A stretch of 64,000 nucleotides of DNA from JAHDCJ01 sp039028895 (GCA_039028895.1 JBCCHF010000002.1:1-64000), one strand, 5' to 3'. Shown: positions 34,701 through 43,965, numbered from the stretch's first letter. The notes: generated by a model not told the origin, from the letters alone. Numbers and translations are program-made.

Positions 34701-37700
34701 GCATAGGGTCGGGAAATTATAAGATTGGGCATAATCAACAGTTAAAGCCCAATCAAAGCTTGAACTGCCGCCAAAAATGTCAAAGTTTGAAGCCTCAATC
34801 GTTATGGAGCCACCATTAGGGTCTCCTGTAAAATTCAAATTCTCGAGACTGACATTAGCTGTTGACCCTCCATTATAATCCACCAACCCGTTGACATCGT
34901 CAATTGAGTTGCTACTTCCTGAAGTTCGATTGATCGTGAAAAAGATATTATACGCAGTTACGCCAGGACAGTGCGGAATTGCCCCATCTGGAATTGTCAC
35001 GTTAATCGTAGGTGATCCGAATACATTAACTGTAAAGCTGCCACTTTGGGTATGAATAGGGGAAGAATTATCAAGGTCTAAACTAACAAATGGTGTAAAG
35101 TAATAGGTGCCTGGACCGAAATCAGTCCCATTAACTAAAGACTGTGGACCTGTGGCAGGAAAAGGGCCTATGATATCTCCTACTCCGTTCAGAGCATCGA
35201 CAACAGTTGTTTCAAGATTTCCAAACGGATTGGTGGTGGTCACGGTGTATCCTAGGGCATAACCAGGTTCAAGAATGGTACCTACAGTTTCCACATTAAA
35301 ACTTTCCCCCGGACAGATAATATTATCGGCCGAAAGAATAGCATTTCCAGCATTATTCGGACAATCGATACACTGAACAGTATATGTGCCGGTTGCCTCA
35401 CATCCTGATGGCGCACCGGCTACGGAAACTGTATAACTTACTTGTTGTGGAGGATCTCCCAGGTTGATATCAGTAGTAGGTGTATGAAAGATGGACAAAT
35501 TGCCACAATTGTCAATAGGTGCCACCAGGCATCCTGCCGGATCCGGGAAAAAATCGACACCCAATTGTGGAATCGGATAAACAGTAATCGCACCCGAGTT
35601 AACACCTAATGAAGGTGTTGTTGAAGGCGCTGCATTTTGGACTAAACAATTAAGTTCAACTGAAAACATCTGAACTTCCGGATTACATCCCTGGGAAGTT
35701 TGAAGGTTGTAATTGTAGTTTAAGAAGTTGGCACCAGGAATTGGTGTTCCATTTAATAACCACTGCACAGTAAAGTCCTGATTGATGATTCCCTGATCTA
35801 TCGTTGCTTGCAGCAGGACAAGATCCCCCTCACAAGCATTCCCCGAAAGGGTGGCAATTGCGGACGTCAAATTTGGGCAAACTAGTGGGTTGCAATTATC
35901 TGAAAAGTTGCCCAATGGTAAGTTACAATTCGTGTCTTCAGTGTTTTCGATACTCGCGGAAATGGAATTCCCATTGGCAAAAGGGCCAATCCTGAATGTA
36001 CCATCTCCCGTTACCGGGAAAGCCCCTCCATCACTACTGACAATAGTATAAGAGGTTGCCGAGCCAGAGGTAAAGATGACATCAATATAGAAATTAAAAG
36101 GGTCATTCGGATCACAAACTGTATTTGCTGTAGCGGCTGGTTGTGTGCAGGTACCACTGCAATTTATCGTTTGGGGAATTATGACATTACACCCAGGAAG
36201 TCCGTTCGAAACCGTGAAATTTACAGTATTGCCATCCTCATTGAAAGTAGCAATATAAGCGTCAGACCCCGTATTGCCATTAACCGTAAAGGTTGGACAC
36301 CTTCCGGCAACGGTAATGATACACGGATTATTTGTAATCGTTGAATTTCCAATTTCAGGAAAAACCGTAACATTTAAGACATTGGTTGTACTTTGACAGG
36401 TTGACCCCGCGCTCATACCATCGTCCGAAACAACACCTTTTACGTAATATAACAAAGGCGTACAACCTAAATTGACCGGCAGGTTAAACATAACATTGGA
36501 AGTACCACTGCCAGCATAAATTCCCTCTCCGCTATATGGGTCAAAAGTTATGTTCTCATCAAAATACCAGGCAATATCCTGTCCATTTAAGGATGAAGGC
36601 AGGTTAAATCCTGAAGTACTTACCTCGAAAAGACCACCTGAACAAGAAGAACTGCCATTTTGAGGTGAAGAGGCTGCACCAGCGTTGGCAGAACCATCTT
36701 CAACGGTAATATCAAGAGAAAAAGTTGGTCGTTCTGTTTCGCCGGAAACATAAACGTAATAAGTGCCAGCAGGAAGGGAAAATGCAGTTACAGCTGCACT
36801 GCCGCATGAAGAAGCTTCAATTACCGAGCCCTGATCCATTTCAAAACCAGGGATGAACACTGGTGCGCCTGTAATGGCATTGGTCGTATTATCTCCCGGA
36901 CAATTTACATCACTCAGGATAGCAACATTATAATTATCAGATCCTCCCCAGGCTGATACGTCAGCTGTAATGATATTGCAGGCAAAAGGTGCATCTATCT
37001 GATACCAGGCCGAACCAGGACTTTCAACACCACAAGGCACTGGCAGATTATGTACCGGGTTTTGTAAACCACCATAAATAGCTGACTCACAGAGGCAGCC
37101 ACTGGCTGATCCGCTCACTGTCTGTGAATTCCCCGAAAGGGTGACATTAGTAGCATCACCACAAATATAGCCTGGCTCATAAGGTGAAATCTCAAAACAG
37201 ATTGGCCCGGTAGCACCATCACTTGTAACCATGTGCAACCATAAAGAAAGATCTTGCAAATCAAGGTCCGTTCCAGCTAATTGATCAACCAAAGGATCCA
37301 ACTCACCTAAGGTTGGGATAGTTCCAGCCGGACCGTAAATTTGATTACCCGGTTCATTGGAATCCACACAAAGTGCATTTTCCAAAGCAAAATCGGTACT
37401 TACCTGTCCGGCAGATTGGCAGTCGATCGATTGAACGGTAATGCCAAAGACTGAAGCTTCAATTTCTCCATGTACAGCCAGTGCAGGAGGAAGCACTCCC
37501 TGGTCAGCATTAGGCCAATCCACCCATCGGAAAACAAGTGATCCGTCATAGTTTGGGATGGTGCCATTGGGATTATTAGCATAGGCATAAACATCGTTGA
37601 TAGTATTGCCAACACAAGATAAATCTGAAACCTGACCGCTACTGCCTGCACCGGTATTATCGAAACAAATTGTCTGGCAAGCTGTAAAATATGGCTGAAG

Positions 37701-37841
37701 ATTAGCATTTCCAGGAGCATTCTGACAATTAAATGCAGGTGTTGGGGAAACTGGGGCTAACTCAGGACATTGACCAAAACTGGCTTGAGAAAAAACTGAG
37801 AAAGTAATAAGAAGAAGGAATCGGTAGAAGTAAGTGACCAT
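31749..37841 (-). CDS. Giant T9SS-secreted multi-domain surface protein
   Basis: The 2030-residue protein begins with a Sec signal (about 1-23, ending SQASFGQ) and ends with a type IX secretion sorting domain. That domain occupies the last 80 residues: LMVFPNPSSGFIEVSY, VTNVLGQQLY, LSTGVYFLTIRIGEEKITERI. Between lie many cysteine-bearing beta domains. Residues about 1071-1585 hold six tandem Ig-like repeats of about 86 residues, each opening with C-E-G-x-x-I/V-D/N-L-T and containing F-x-W-Y. It should be exported and attached to, or released from, the cell surface. An adhesion or matrix role is inferred; no enzymatic domain was seen. Confidence 0.93.
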   Translation of the reverse strand: MVTYFYRFLLLITFSVFSQASFGQCPELAPVSPTPAFNCQNAPGNANLQPYFTACQTICFDNTGAGSSGQVSDLSCVGNTINDVYAYANNPNGTIPNYDGSLVFRWVDWPNADQGVLPPALAVHGEIEASVFGITVQSIDCQSAGQVSTDFALENALCVDSNEPGNQIYGPAGTIPTLGELDPLVDQLAGTDLDLQDLSLWLHMVTSDGATGPICFEISPYEPGYICGDATNVTLSGNSQTVSGSASGCLCESAIYGGLQNPVHNLPVPCGVESPGSAWYQIDAPFACNIITADVSAWGGSDNYNVAILSDVNCPGDNTTNAITGAPVFIPGFEMDQGSVIEASSCGSAAVTAFSLPAGTYYVYVSGETERPTFSLDITVEDGSANAGAASSPQNGSSSCSGGLFEVSTSGFNLPSSLNGQDIAWYFDENITFDPYSGEGIYAGSGTSNVMFNLPVNLGCTPLLYYVKGVVSDDGMSAGSTCQSTTNVLNVTVFPEIGNSTITNNPCIITVAGRCPTFTVNGNTGSDAYIATFNEDGNTVNFTVSNGLPGCNVIIPQTINCSGTCTQPAATANTVCDPNDPFNFYIDVIFTSGSATSYTIVSSDGGAFPVTGDGTFRIGPFANGNSISASIENTEDTNCNLPLGNFSDNCNPLVCPNLTSAIATLSGNACEGDLVLLQATIDQGIINQDFTVQWLLNGTPIPGANFLNYNYNLQTSQGCNPEVQMFSVELNCLVQNAAPSTTPSLGVNSGAITVYPIPQLGVDFFPDPAGCLVAPIDNCGNLSIFHTPTTDINLGDPPQQVSYTVSVAGAPSGCEATGTYTVQCIDCPNNAGNAILSADNIICPGESFNVETVGTILEPGYALGYTVTTTNPFGNLETTVVDALNGVGDIIGPFPATGPQSLVNGTDFGPGTYYFTPFVSLDLDNSSPIHTQSGSFTVNVFGSPTINVTIPDGAIPHCPGVTAYNIFFTINRTSGSSNSIDDVNGLVDYNGGSTANVSLENLNFTGDPNGGSITIEASNFDIFGGSSSFDWALTVDYAQSYNFPTLCTGCIEVGNASVYELLPDITLSSIPQPPVVCEGTLIDLTSINPTSNLQGSFDWYDADPDNGGSLVADPENVMATNGEDYWVVFSADVDPSCTAITSFTLNTTAEPQIAAPAQPGAICEGDEIDLTDFESEININSLPGTFTWFRGNPALPFAVQLTTASAMSQFPTDGTSYFAVFEESGACTATVSVTYTVNPLPQLSIVPDQVICENDIFDLTQLELIISGGQSGIFEWYAGNPDAGGVLIASPDMAQPDGNTDIFAVFTESTNGCSNQLSVSFAINPLPILNNPPPPSDLCEGEMVDLTDFESSFNPGGTTGNFVWYEGDPSNGILVSNPTSVIPVNGDIFTTVFTNPNNCSAEGSLSFVVNPQPVLTPVGIGPVCEGTAINLTGFETDFNGNGFSGAFEWYLGDPNAGGVVINMPSSYIPVSGEQVCAQFTTTDNCTTLECVTITVFESPILTAPVNLDPLCTGTEIDLTAIESEILASNQVGGSIEWYDGDPNGGGILINDPTIVIPVDADPYFLVFTSDDNCVDEISFDFEVYDAVTGITASYDCNSDQIVVDFSNATGGSGSGYTIAADSPNQAGESLSDGSSWTIIAEDDFGCRQEMEITGVVDCIICSAGSADPLADNQLCCDESAEITISNVVTDGAITVAWALTDFATGPVVDEAGLSAAADANNVFLSGENGSLTYNRSCISGEGILGNGEYYLTPVLVEDPDVDSLIYDPDNNCIPLAEFETEITSPDPDNWAIAPFIINRPDGSIYNVNDSIAFGLPLTQQLIDLVGGLPPINLVDLYDGNPNGTWGVTLTNTGTAEFTFTVPDFQAIVSADSCSSITEDQVTDIAGFMGTVQPGETLNLIFEIPPSPPGFPSVDSGCASFGIPVLIELFDDSSGPPCVVSIEEVIRENSLMVFPNPSSGFIEVSYDLLSSEDVSYHVTNVLGQQLYNTNQKRLRGLVNDQLDLTHLSTGVYFLTIRIGEEKITERILISR
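33090..34630 (-). repeat. Six tandem Ig-like coding repeats (about 258 bp each)
   Basis: Units in the T9SS gene begin near 34623, 34365, 34098, 33838, 33583 and 33323, giving a period of roughly 255-267 bp. Each encodes a segment such as VCEGTLIDLT or ICEGDEIDLT, then W-Y/F-x-G-N/D-P, then a closing Cys strand. The copies are clearly diverged at DNA level. Confidence 0.8.
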
Positions 37842-38000
37842 TGCTATTGATTTAAGTTTGGTTCATCTGGGAACTATAAATATAGCATTTACCACTTCTT
37901 TACCATGTAAAGCAGAATTATTAAATGTCATCTTAAATTCAAAAATTCACTAAATGACCAATAATGAAACAATTCTGACTTAACGATTTTCGAGAAATTG

Positions 38001-38008
38001 TATATTTG
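38001..38008 (+). promoter_or_regulatory. -7 box of the small secreted protein gene
   Basis: TATATTTG matches TAnnTTTG exactly, 55 bases before the ATG at 38063. It lies in the divergent region shared with the giant T9SS gene. Confidence 0.5.
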
Positions 38009-38062
38009 ATTCGCTTTTACACCATTTTCAAACCACACTTACCAGCTAAACACCTAAGAATC

Positions 38063-38446
38063 ATGGAGTTCAAGGCCTTCCTTCCACTCTGTTTCATACT
38101 GGTTTTTTCACTTGGGCAACTACATGCCCAATCCGTTTCCTCTACCTCTGCCATCAATATCAGTGAAATTGAAGCTTTGACAACTAACAATTCTGATTCT
38201 GAATGGGCATTTTGGGAAGATGTCGAAAGCCAGAAGATTTATATTGATTTTGCAGAATTAGGTGGCAATTTCGCCGAGTTGGTACTACAGGATGTAAATG
38301 GCAACCAAGTGATCAAAGAGGATTTACTTGATCTTCCAGTTGACAGCATTTACGAACTTGATTTGTCGATTCTGAATAAAGGGGAATATACCCTTGAATT
38401 AAGAACTTATAAAGAGCCTATCTTTAAGACTATTTCTGTAGAATAA
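38063..38446 (+). CDS. Small secreted protein, possibly a lone sorting-domain-like sandwich
   Basis: The 127-residue product starts at the ATG at 38063, which gives a clean signal peptide (FLPLCFILVFSLGQLHAQ, cleavage after about residue 23). A TTG further upstream overlaps the promoter box and is rejected. The mature 100 residues form a predicted beta-sandwich ending LNKGEYTLELRTYKEPIFKTI, which resembles both T9SS C-terminal domains and small periplasmic beta-sandwich families such as DUF3244. It has no other domain. It is divergent from the giant T9SS gene. Confidence 0.75.
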   Translation: MEFKAFLPLCFILVFSLGQLHAQSVSSTSAINISEIEALTTNNSDSEWAFWEDVESQKIYIDFAELGGNFAELVLQDVNGNQVIKEDLLDLPVDSIYELDLSILNKGEYTLELRTYKEPIFKTISVE

Positions 38447-38456
38447 TTTTCCTCTA

Positions 38457-40262
38457 CTATTTATTAAAAGCCATTCTTTTGGCAATATCCTCAACCCTTC
38501 CTTTCGGAATGGCACTGATTAGCTTTTGGGTATATTCAGTTTGCGGATTTTCATAAATCTCATCTGCTGTTCCCATCTCTTCGATGATGCCTTTATTCAT
38601 AACGATCATCCGGTCACTCATGAATTTGACGACTGAAAGGTCGTGAGAGATAAAGATATAGGTAAACTTGTATTTCTCTCTGAGTTCGATGAGCAGGTTC
38701 AAAACCTGGGCCTGAACAGATACATCCAGTGCCGAGACTGATTCATCACAAATAATGAACTTAGGTTCTAGAGCGAGGGCTCTGGCAACACAGATTCTTT
38801 GGCGCTGACCACCTGAGAACTCATGAGGATATCGGTTAAAGTGCCCTGCTTCTAGACTAACTGTTTCAAGTAGGTCAATTACCTTTTCTTTTCTGGCAAC
38901 GTCATTGTCTAATACATTATGTACCTGCATAGGTTCCATAATGGCATTTCCTATGGTCATTCTTGGATTAAGTGAGGAATATGGATCCTGGAAGATAATT
39001 TGCATATCACGCCTCAACTTCTTCAATGCTTTCTGGTCAAGGGAAAGGACATTCTGATTATCAAAAAGCACTTGTCCGCTCTGAGCTTCAACCAGTCTGA
39101 GAATGGTTCTACCCAGCGTTGTTTTACCACAACCGGATTCACCTACCAAGCCCATTGTCTCACCAGGATAAACATCGAAAGAGACATCATCTACCGCTTT
39201 CACATAATCCAGGGTTTTTCCGAAAAAGTTCTTTTTGGAAGGAAACCATGTTCTTAAGTTCCTGACTTTAAGGAGTGGCTCATGAGATGCCAGGGCTTCC
39301 ATCCTTGCTTTGGTTTCTTCCGGTTTTACCTTTACAGCTTCGATAACTTTGGCAATTGAAGCTTCTTTCTCAATTATTGTGGTGCTACCATCTTCATTAG
39401 AATTGACTTCCATAAAATCGCTGACAACAGGTAGCTTTGTCATTCTGAAATCAAGTGGCGGACGACAAGCCAGCAATCCTTTTGTATATGGATGTTGTGG
39501 ATTCGAGAAAATATCGTAAACATTACCTTGCTCAACAATTTTACCTTTATACATTACAATTACCCGATCAGCGATCTCTGCGATCACCCCTAAATCGTGG
39601 GTAATAAAAATTATTGATGCATCAATCTCGGTACGCAGGTCATACATTAATTTGAGTATGGTATCCTGAACAGTTACATCAAGCGCAGTTGTCGGTTCAT
39701 CAGCAATCAGGATGCTGGGGTTACATGACATCGCCATGGCGATCATCACCCTTTGTTTTTGTCCACCAGAAAGTTGGTGTGGATAGGCTGAATATACTCT
39801 TTGAGGATCAGGGAGTTGAACCTTTTCAAACAGGTCAATAGTGCGTGTTTTCGCATCCTGTTTGGAAACGTTTTGATGCAATCTTATGGCTTCAGTCACC
39901 TGGTCTCCGCAAGTAAAAACAGGGTTTAGGGAAGTCATGGGCTCCTGGAAGATCATGGAAATTTCATTCCCCCTGTATTTCCGCATTTCGGACTCGGGTA
40001 AAGTCACCAGGTCAACTGGTAATTCTTTGTTCGGATCATGATAAAGTATCTCTCCACCAACAATCTTTCCTGGAGGATCTGGAATCAGGCGCATGGCAGA
40101 AAGTGATGTTACAGATTTTCCCGACCCGGATTCACCAACGATTCCAACTGTTTCCCCACGGTTGATCACGAACGAAACATCATCAACCGCTTTAACCGTA
40201 CCTTCTTCGGTTGTGAAATAGGTTTTCAGGTTTTTTACCTCAAGCAGAGTTCTATTGCTCAT
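38457..40262 (-). CDS. Peptide-type ABC transporter, two fused ATPase domains (DppD-DppF-like)
   Basis: The 601-residue protein carries two complete nucleotide-binding domains of the oligopeptide/nickel importer family. NBD1 (residues 5-265) has GESGSGKS, LSGGQKQR and IADEPTTALDVT. NBD2 (about 325-590) has GESGCGKT, FSGGQRQR and ICDESVSALDVS. Each domain ends with the family's oligopeptide-binding C-terminal region (NPQHPYTKGLL and NPQTEYTQKLI). Fusions like GsiA or YejF energise peptide importers. No permease or binding protein is in this window, so the partners must be elsewhere. Confidence 0.95.
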   Translation of the reverse strand: MSNRTLLEVKNLKTYFTTEEGTVKAVDDVSFVINRGETVGIVGESGSGKSVTSLSAMRLIPDPPGKIVGGEILYHDPNKELPVDLVTLPESEMRKYRGNEISMIFQEPMTSLNPVFTCGDQVTEAIRLHQNVSKQDAKTRTIDLFEKVQLPDPQRVYSAYPHQLSGGQKQRVMIAMAMSCNPSILIADEPTTALDVTVQDTILKLMYDLRTEIDASIIFITHDLGVIAEIADRVIVMYKGKIVEQGNVYDIFSNPQHPYTKGLLACRPPLDFRMTKLPVVSDFMEVNSNEDGSTTIIEKEASIAKVIEAVKVKPEETKARMEALASHEPLLKVRNLRTWFPSKKNFFGKTLDYVKAVDDVSFDVYPGETMGLVGESGCGKTTLGRTILRLVEAQSGQVLFDNQNVLSLDQKALKKLRRDMQIIFQDPYSSLNPRMTIGNAIMEPMQVHNVLDNDVARKEKVIDLLETVSLEAGHFNRYPHEFSGGQRQRICVARALALEPKFIICDESVSALDVSVQAQVLNLLIELREKYKFTYIFISHDLSVVKFMSDRMIVMNKGIIEEMGTADEIYENPQTEYTQKLISAIPKGRVEDIAKRMAFNK

Positions 40263-40496
40263 AAACTGATTTTAATGCTTTATACCAAGATATAAAGAAA
40301 GGTAATTGAAATGGTTTTTTTAGTGGGATTCTGAAAATATTTTTTGCAAACAATAGTTATTTAAACTTTGTTGTATTAATAAACCTACCGTTCATCTAAA
40401 ACAAGTAACCATTTATGATTTTTTACATAAAAATGGTGCTTCACAATAACACAATAATTACATTTGAGGACTCAAACATTAAATTAAATTAAATCT

Positions 40497-41990
40497 ATGA
40501 TTGGTATCAAAAATCCTGAAGTCCTGATGGGCATGAACAAAGCTGAATACAAAAAGAAGCTTAAAGTTGCTGTTAACAGGTTTGTTCGGGAATCTCAAAA
40601 GACCGTTGGCAAAACCCATTCTGTCAATTTTGCAATAATTGAAAATTTTCAACTAAAAGATGGTAACGATTATCCAGTAATCATTCTTGGATTTTCAACA
40701 CATTGGACCAGGTATATTCGAGAGCTTAAAAAGAATAAAGACAATATTATTATCGGTCGTGCAAGTATCTCGACCAATAACCTTTATTTAACCAAGAAGG
40801 TTCAAATTAAATTTACCGACACGGAAGCTAATCGACTGATAAAGCAAAACAAGTATGATAAAATTGTTAAGTCGGAATCACTAAACCTTCAAATCAGAGA
40901 TGGTGAAGGTGATAAAAAGCAAAAGTTGGCGACATCAATCAAAGATGGAGTGGGATTGGAAGAAATTTCAACTTTCTTAGAAAACTACCAACTTATCGAT
41001 GAGGAAAAAGAAGACCTCCAAATGGCTCACCTCAAATCTATTGAAAAACTGGTGACAGCAGCCAAAGATCCCAAAAACAAAAGTAAGATCAACCCTGGCA
41101 AACTCGAAGAAATAACCAACTTTGTTAATGAACAAAGGAAGGAAATCGAAATTGAGTTAAAAGAAGAGGCCTGGGAAGACTATAACAACTTCGCGGAAGA
41201 CAAATCTGATATGGCATCAGATGAAACAGAATCAGAATTAGAAGAAATGGAATTCCTCCACGCAAAATGGTTCAACTTATTCCACAGCAAGCCATTTGCC
41301 ATGTTTGAAAAGGAAATGGAAGACCTTGGCCTTCGTATAAAAGCTGAAATTTCTGCCTACAATGATGAAAATGAAGGCATAAAAAATATTTCTTCAAGTG
41401 AATCTGAAGAGACTGGAGCCATAACCGCCCAGATGATCAAAAACAAATTGGATCAGCTTAAAGGCATTTCAAAAACAAACAAGCCCAAGCGACTGAAGGC
41501 CATCAAAGACCTGCAAGACTCTATAGATCAATATAAGTCCAAAAACCAGACAGCGAATCCAGGACTGAATAAACTCGCCGATAAACTGGAGAAGACTATG
41601 AGCGAAGAGATTGCGCAAAGTCATGCAAAGTTGATGAAAATTCAGTCTGATTACAATTACGATGTTGTTCAAGTTTCTGAATTAAAATCGTTCACTGCCA
41701 AAGAAGGTGAAGATTTTAAAACGGAGTTAAATGAAAATAAGGAAGTTGCAGAAGCCTGGTTGGAAGTTTATGAAGATTATGGTGATTCTGCTGATTTACA
41801 GTTGTACAAAACCATGATAACCGAAATTGAAAATTACCTAAAAGCCATCCCTCAAGTTGTAGAAGTTACAGCAAGTTTGGATCAGACACTCAATGATTTT
41901 GAGGATCAGGATGATCTGGACGGCAGACAGGAAGTCTACCAACAATATGAGAAAATATTGTCACAACTTGAAGAAGCAGTCCAATTGTAA
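40497..41990 (+). CDS. Unknown coiled-coil protein, first gene of an unassigned pair
   Basis: I do not recognise this 497-residue protein. Residues 1-135 are a compact mixed domain (VNFAIIENFQLKDG, PVIILGFSTHWTRYIRELKK). The remaining 360 residues are almost entirely charged helix, strongly acidic, and probably long coiled coil with a KAKRLK-like basic interruption near 330-345. There is no signal peptide or membrane helix. The intergenic upstream 234 bases are very AT-rich without a clear promoter box. It is followed 29 bases later by a second unknown gene on the same strand, so a two-gene operon is likely. Confidence 0.75.
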   Translation: MIGIKNPEVLMGMNKAEYKKKLKVAVNRFVRESQKTVGKTHSVNFAIIENFQLKDGNDYPVIILGFSTHWTRYIRELKKNKDNIIIGRASISTNNLYLTKKVQIKFTDTEANRLIKQNKYDKIVKSESLNLQIRDGEGDKKQKLATSIKDGVGLEEISTFLENYQLIDEEKEDLQMAHLKSIEKLVTAAKDPKNKSKINPGKLEEITNFVNEQRKEIEIELKEEAWEDYNNFAEDKSDMASDETESELEEMEFLHAKWFNLFHSKPFAMFEKEMEDLGLRIKAEISAYNDENEGIKNISSSESEETGAITAQMIKNKLDQLKGISKTNKPKRLKAIKDLQDSIDQYKSKNQTANPGLNKLADKLEKTMSEEIAQSHAKLMKIQSDYNYDVVQVSELKSFTAKEGEDFKTELNENKEVAEAWLEVYEDYGDSADLQLYKTMITEIENYLKAIPQVVEVTASLDQTLNDFEDQDDLDGRQEVYQQYEKILSQLEEAVQL

Positions 41991-42019
41991 TTTTTCCCAA
42001 CAACCTAAATTTCCCAATA

Positions 42020-43201
42020 ATGCCATTTGATAAAATATTAGAAAAATATAAAACTGAAGGTAAAACCCTTCAGGATAGAATTGATTCAGAAAAAAATTAT
42101 CCTAAACTGAAACAGACTTTAAAATCTAAAATTGCAAATCAAAAAATAGTCCATTCTGATTTTCTGGTCGGAATTTTAGATGAAGATACTCCTAAAGACA
42201 TTCTGATAAAGGTATACAAGAACATGATGGAATATGCCAAAACTAACTGGAACTATAAAGCCGACAGTAATCACGGTTATGTTGCAGTAGCAGAAGGGCA
42301 AGGAGATGAGGTAATGTGTGAAACAGTTGCAAACGCTTTCAAATACATTTACGAATCCTGTCTAAGAGACCACATTTTTGCTGAGGTACCATATATTGCC
42401 AAAAGCATGAAAGTTGATATTTCACGTAAGTATATGAATACGGTTTTCCTTACAAATGAAAACCTGGCTTTACTAGGTAAAAACCGTGGATATAATGTTG
42501 TCAGAGAAATTAATGCCAAGTCTGGTAAAGAAAAAAGCATAAAGCGTCATATGTATTTCGGCCACTGGCAAATTGAGATCCATGGTGTCACTTATGATTC
42601 GCTATACAATCTCGATCCGGACAACATTATTGAACATGAGTTGGTAAAAGTCAGAGATGGTGATTTCCCTAACATGTACAAAGCCAAGGGTGATGAAAAT
42701 ATAGTAATGATCAGAGATGAATTTGCCGGACCGGTTTCAACTGGTGAATTTAACTCACACTACATTTATGTAACAGACTATCAGTCTTACAAAAAGGCTA
42801 AAGCTACTTACCCGCCCATAGATGGCATAGCAGAAAAACTGCAAAAAATAGAAAAGGAGGCTACTGAAATGCAGAAATTAGAGGCCAAATCCATCAAGAA
42901 CCAAGCTTGGACTACTGAAAAAGAGACCATGGCAAAAGAATGGCAGAAAATTGCAAATGATTTGATTGATGAGGCTATCAATTATTCCCCAAAAAATGAG
43001 TTTTCTGATGCTCTTGAAAATTTAAGCTACATCCAGGGATCTAGCAATAAACTTGATTTATGGAATATATTGAAAAACCTGGCAACAGCTATTAAGCTGA
43101 TGATAGAACAGTCAAAAGACTTTAAAGAAAGAACCAAGAAGCTGAAAAGTATCCTAAGGCAAATTAATCAAATTAAGAAGTTTGACCTTTACGACGGATA
43201 A
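42020..43201 (+). CDS. Unknown protein with a possible papain/transglutaminase-like core
   Basis: I do not recognise this 393-residue protein as a named family. Residues 75-205 have a layout reminiscent of transglutaminase/papain folds: a Cys at a helix start (EVMCETVANAFKYI, Cys100), then a strand pair with GHWQIEIHGVTYDSLYNLD (His182, Asp193 or Asp199). Such Cys-His-Asp sets occur in toxins, effectors and cell-wall enzymes. Residues 270-390 are charged helices that could pair with the coiled coil of the upstream gene. It has no signal peptide. The active-site reading is inference only. It converges on the S24 repressor gene with 13 bases between. Confidence 0.7.
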   Translation: MPFDKILEKYKTEGKTLQDRIDSEKNYPKLKQTLKSKIANQKIVHSDFLVGILDEDTPKDILIKVYKNMMEYAKTNWNYKADSNHGYVAVAEGQGDEVMCETVANAFKYIYESCLRDHIFAEVPYIAKSMKVDISRKYMNTVFLTNENLALLGKNRGYNVVREINAKSGKEKSIKRHMYFGHWQIEIHGVTYDSLYNLDPDNIIEHELVKVRDGDFPNMYKAKGDENIVMIRDEFAGPVSTGEFNSHYIYVTDYQSYKKAKATYPPIDGIAEKLQKIEKEATEMQKLEAKSIKNQAWTTEKETMAKEWQKIANDLIDEAINYSPKNEFSDALENLSYIQGSSNKLDLWNILKNLATAIKLMIEQSKDFKERTKKLKSILRQINQIKKFDLYDG

Positions 43202-43214
43202 AAAGATACTTTCT

Positions 43215-43925
43215 TTAATTAAAACTATAATTAGTTAACCGACCTTTCACTCTAAGCAGTTGCCTCACCTCCCCTATTTCAATATTATAGGGCTGATAGG
43301 TGGGATTGTCTGAAATTAATCTGAGTTCGGTTAACTGATTATTTCTTTTCATTTGGTGAATCCGTTTGGCAACGACAACGTCTGTAACAATGACATAGAC
43401 ATTGTTGTCGCGAATGGGTTCTCCTGGTTCTAGCAATTCACAGATCACAGTATCACCATTGGTAATCGTTGGCATCATGCTGTCACCACTGATTTCAAAA
43501 GCGATCAGGTTACTGCCATCGATACCGGGAATAGAGAACTTTTGGAGTGACTCCCAATATTCAAAATCGTCATGGCCGAGGGCATAACCGGCCATTGCCT
43601 TTTGTGGTACAAGTGTGATATTGTTCCTGCCCTCGTATTGCCTATCTCCGTACCCACTTGCAGGAATTTCTCCCAGATCCTTGGTAAACATGGTATCACT
43701 ATTTCCGAAAACAAAATTGGCGTTAATACCATAAACTTCAACTAATCTGTTGATCTGATCAACGGTGATATTTCGCTTTCCTTTAAGAATACTATTGATA
43801 ACGTGATTGTAGGTGCCAAGATGCTTGGCGATATCGGATTTCCCTTTAATCAGGTTATTTTCATCAAGGTGGCGGTAAACCTGTCTAAATTGCTGATTTA
43901 CAACATTGTCTAAAAAATTCGACAT
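43215..43925 (-). CDS. XRE-like HTH regulator with S24 (LexA-type) peptidase domain
   Basis: The 236-residue protein has an N-terminal helix-turn-helix (residues 10-70, KSDIAKHLGTYNHVINSILKGKRNITVDQI) and a C-terminal S24 peptidase domain with the Ser-Lys dyad (SGDSMMPT and VVVAKRIHQ). An Ala-Gly pair in KAMAGYALG could be the self-cleavage site. Such CI/LexA-like repressors respond to DNA damage or other stress. The ATG at 43923-43925 is chosen over a TTG eight codons upstream. It is divergent from the glucosaminidase gene and may control it; the 100-base gap between the starts would hold the operators. Confidence 0.92.
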   Translation of the reverse strand: MSNFLDNVVNQQFRQVYRHLDENNLIKGKSDIAKHLGTYNHVINSILKGKRNITVDQINRLVEVYGINANFVFGNSDTMFTKDLGEIPASGYGDRQYEGRNNITLVPQKAMAGYALGHDDFEYWESLQKFSIPGIDGSNLIAFEISGDSMMPTITNGDTVICELLEPGEPIRDNNVYVIVTDVVVAKRIHQMKRNNQLTELRLISDNPTYQPYNIEIGEVRQLLRVKGRLTNYSFN

Positions 43926-43965
43926 AAGGTGTAAAATTTTTTGTTTCAAAAAAGAAGATAAAGAC

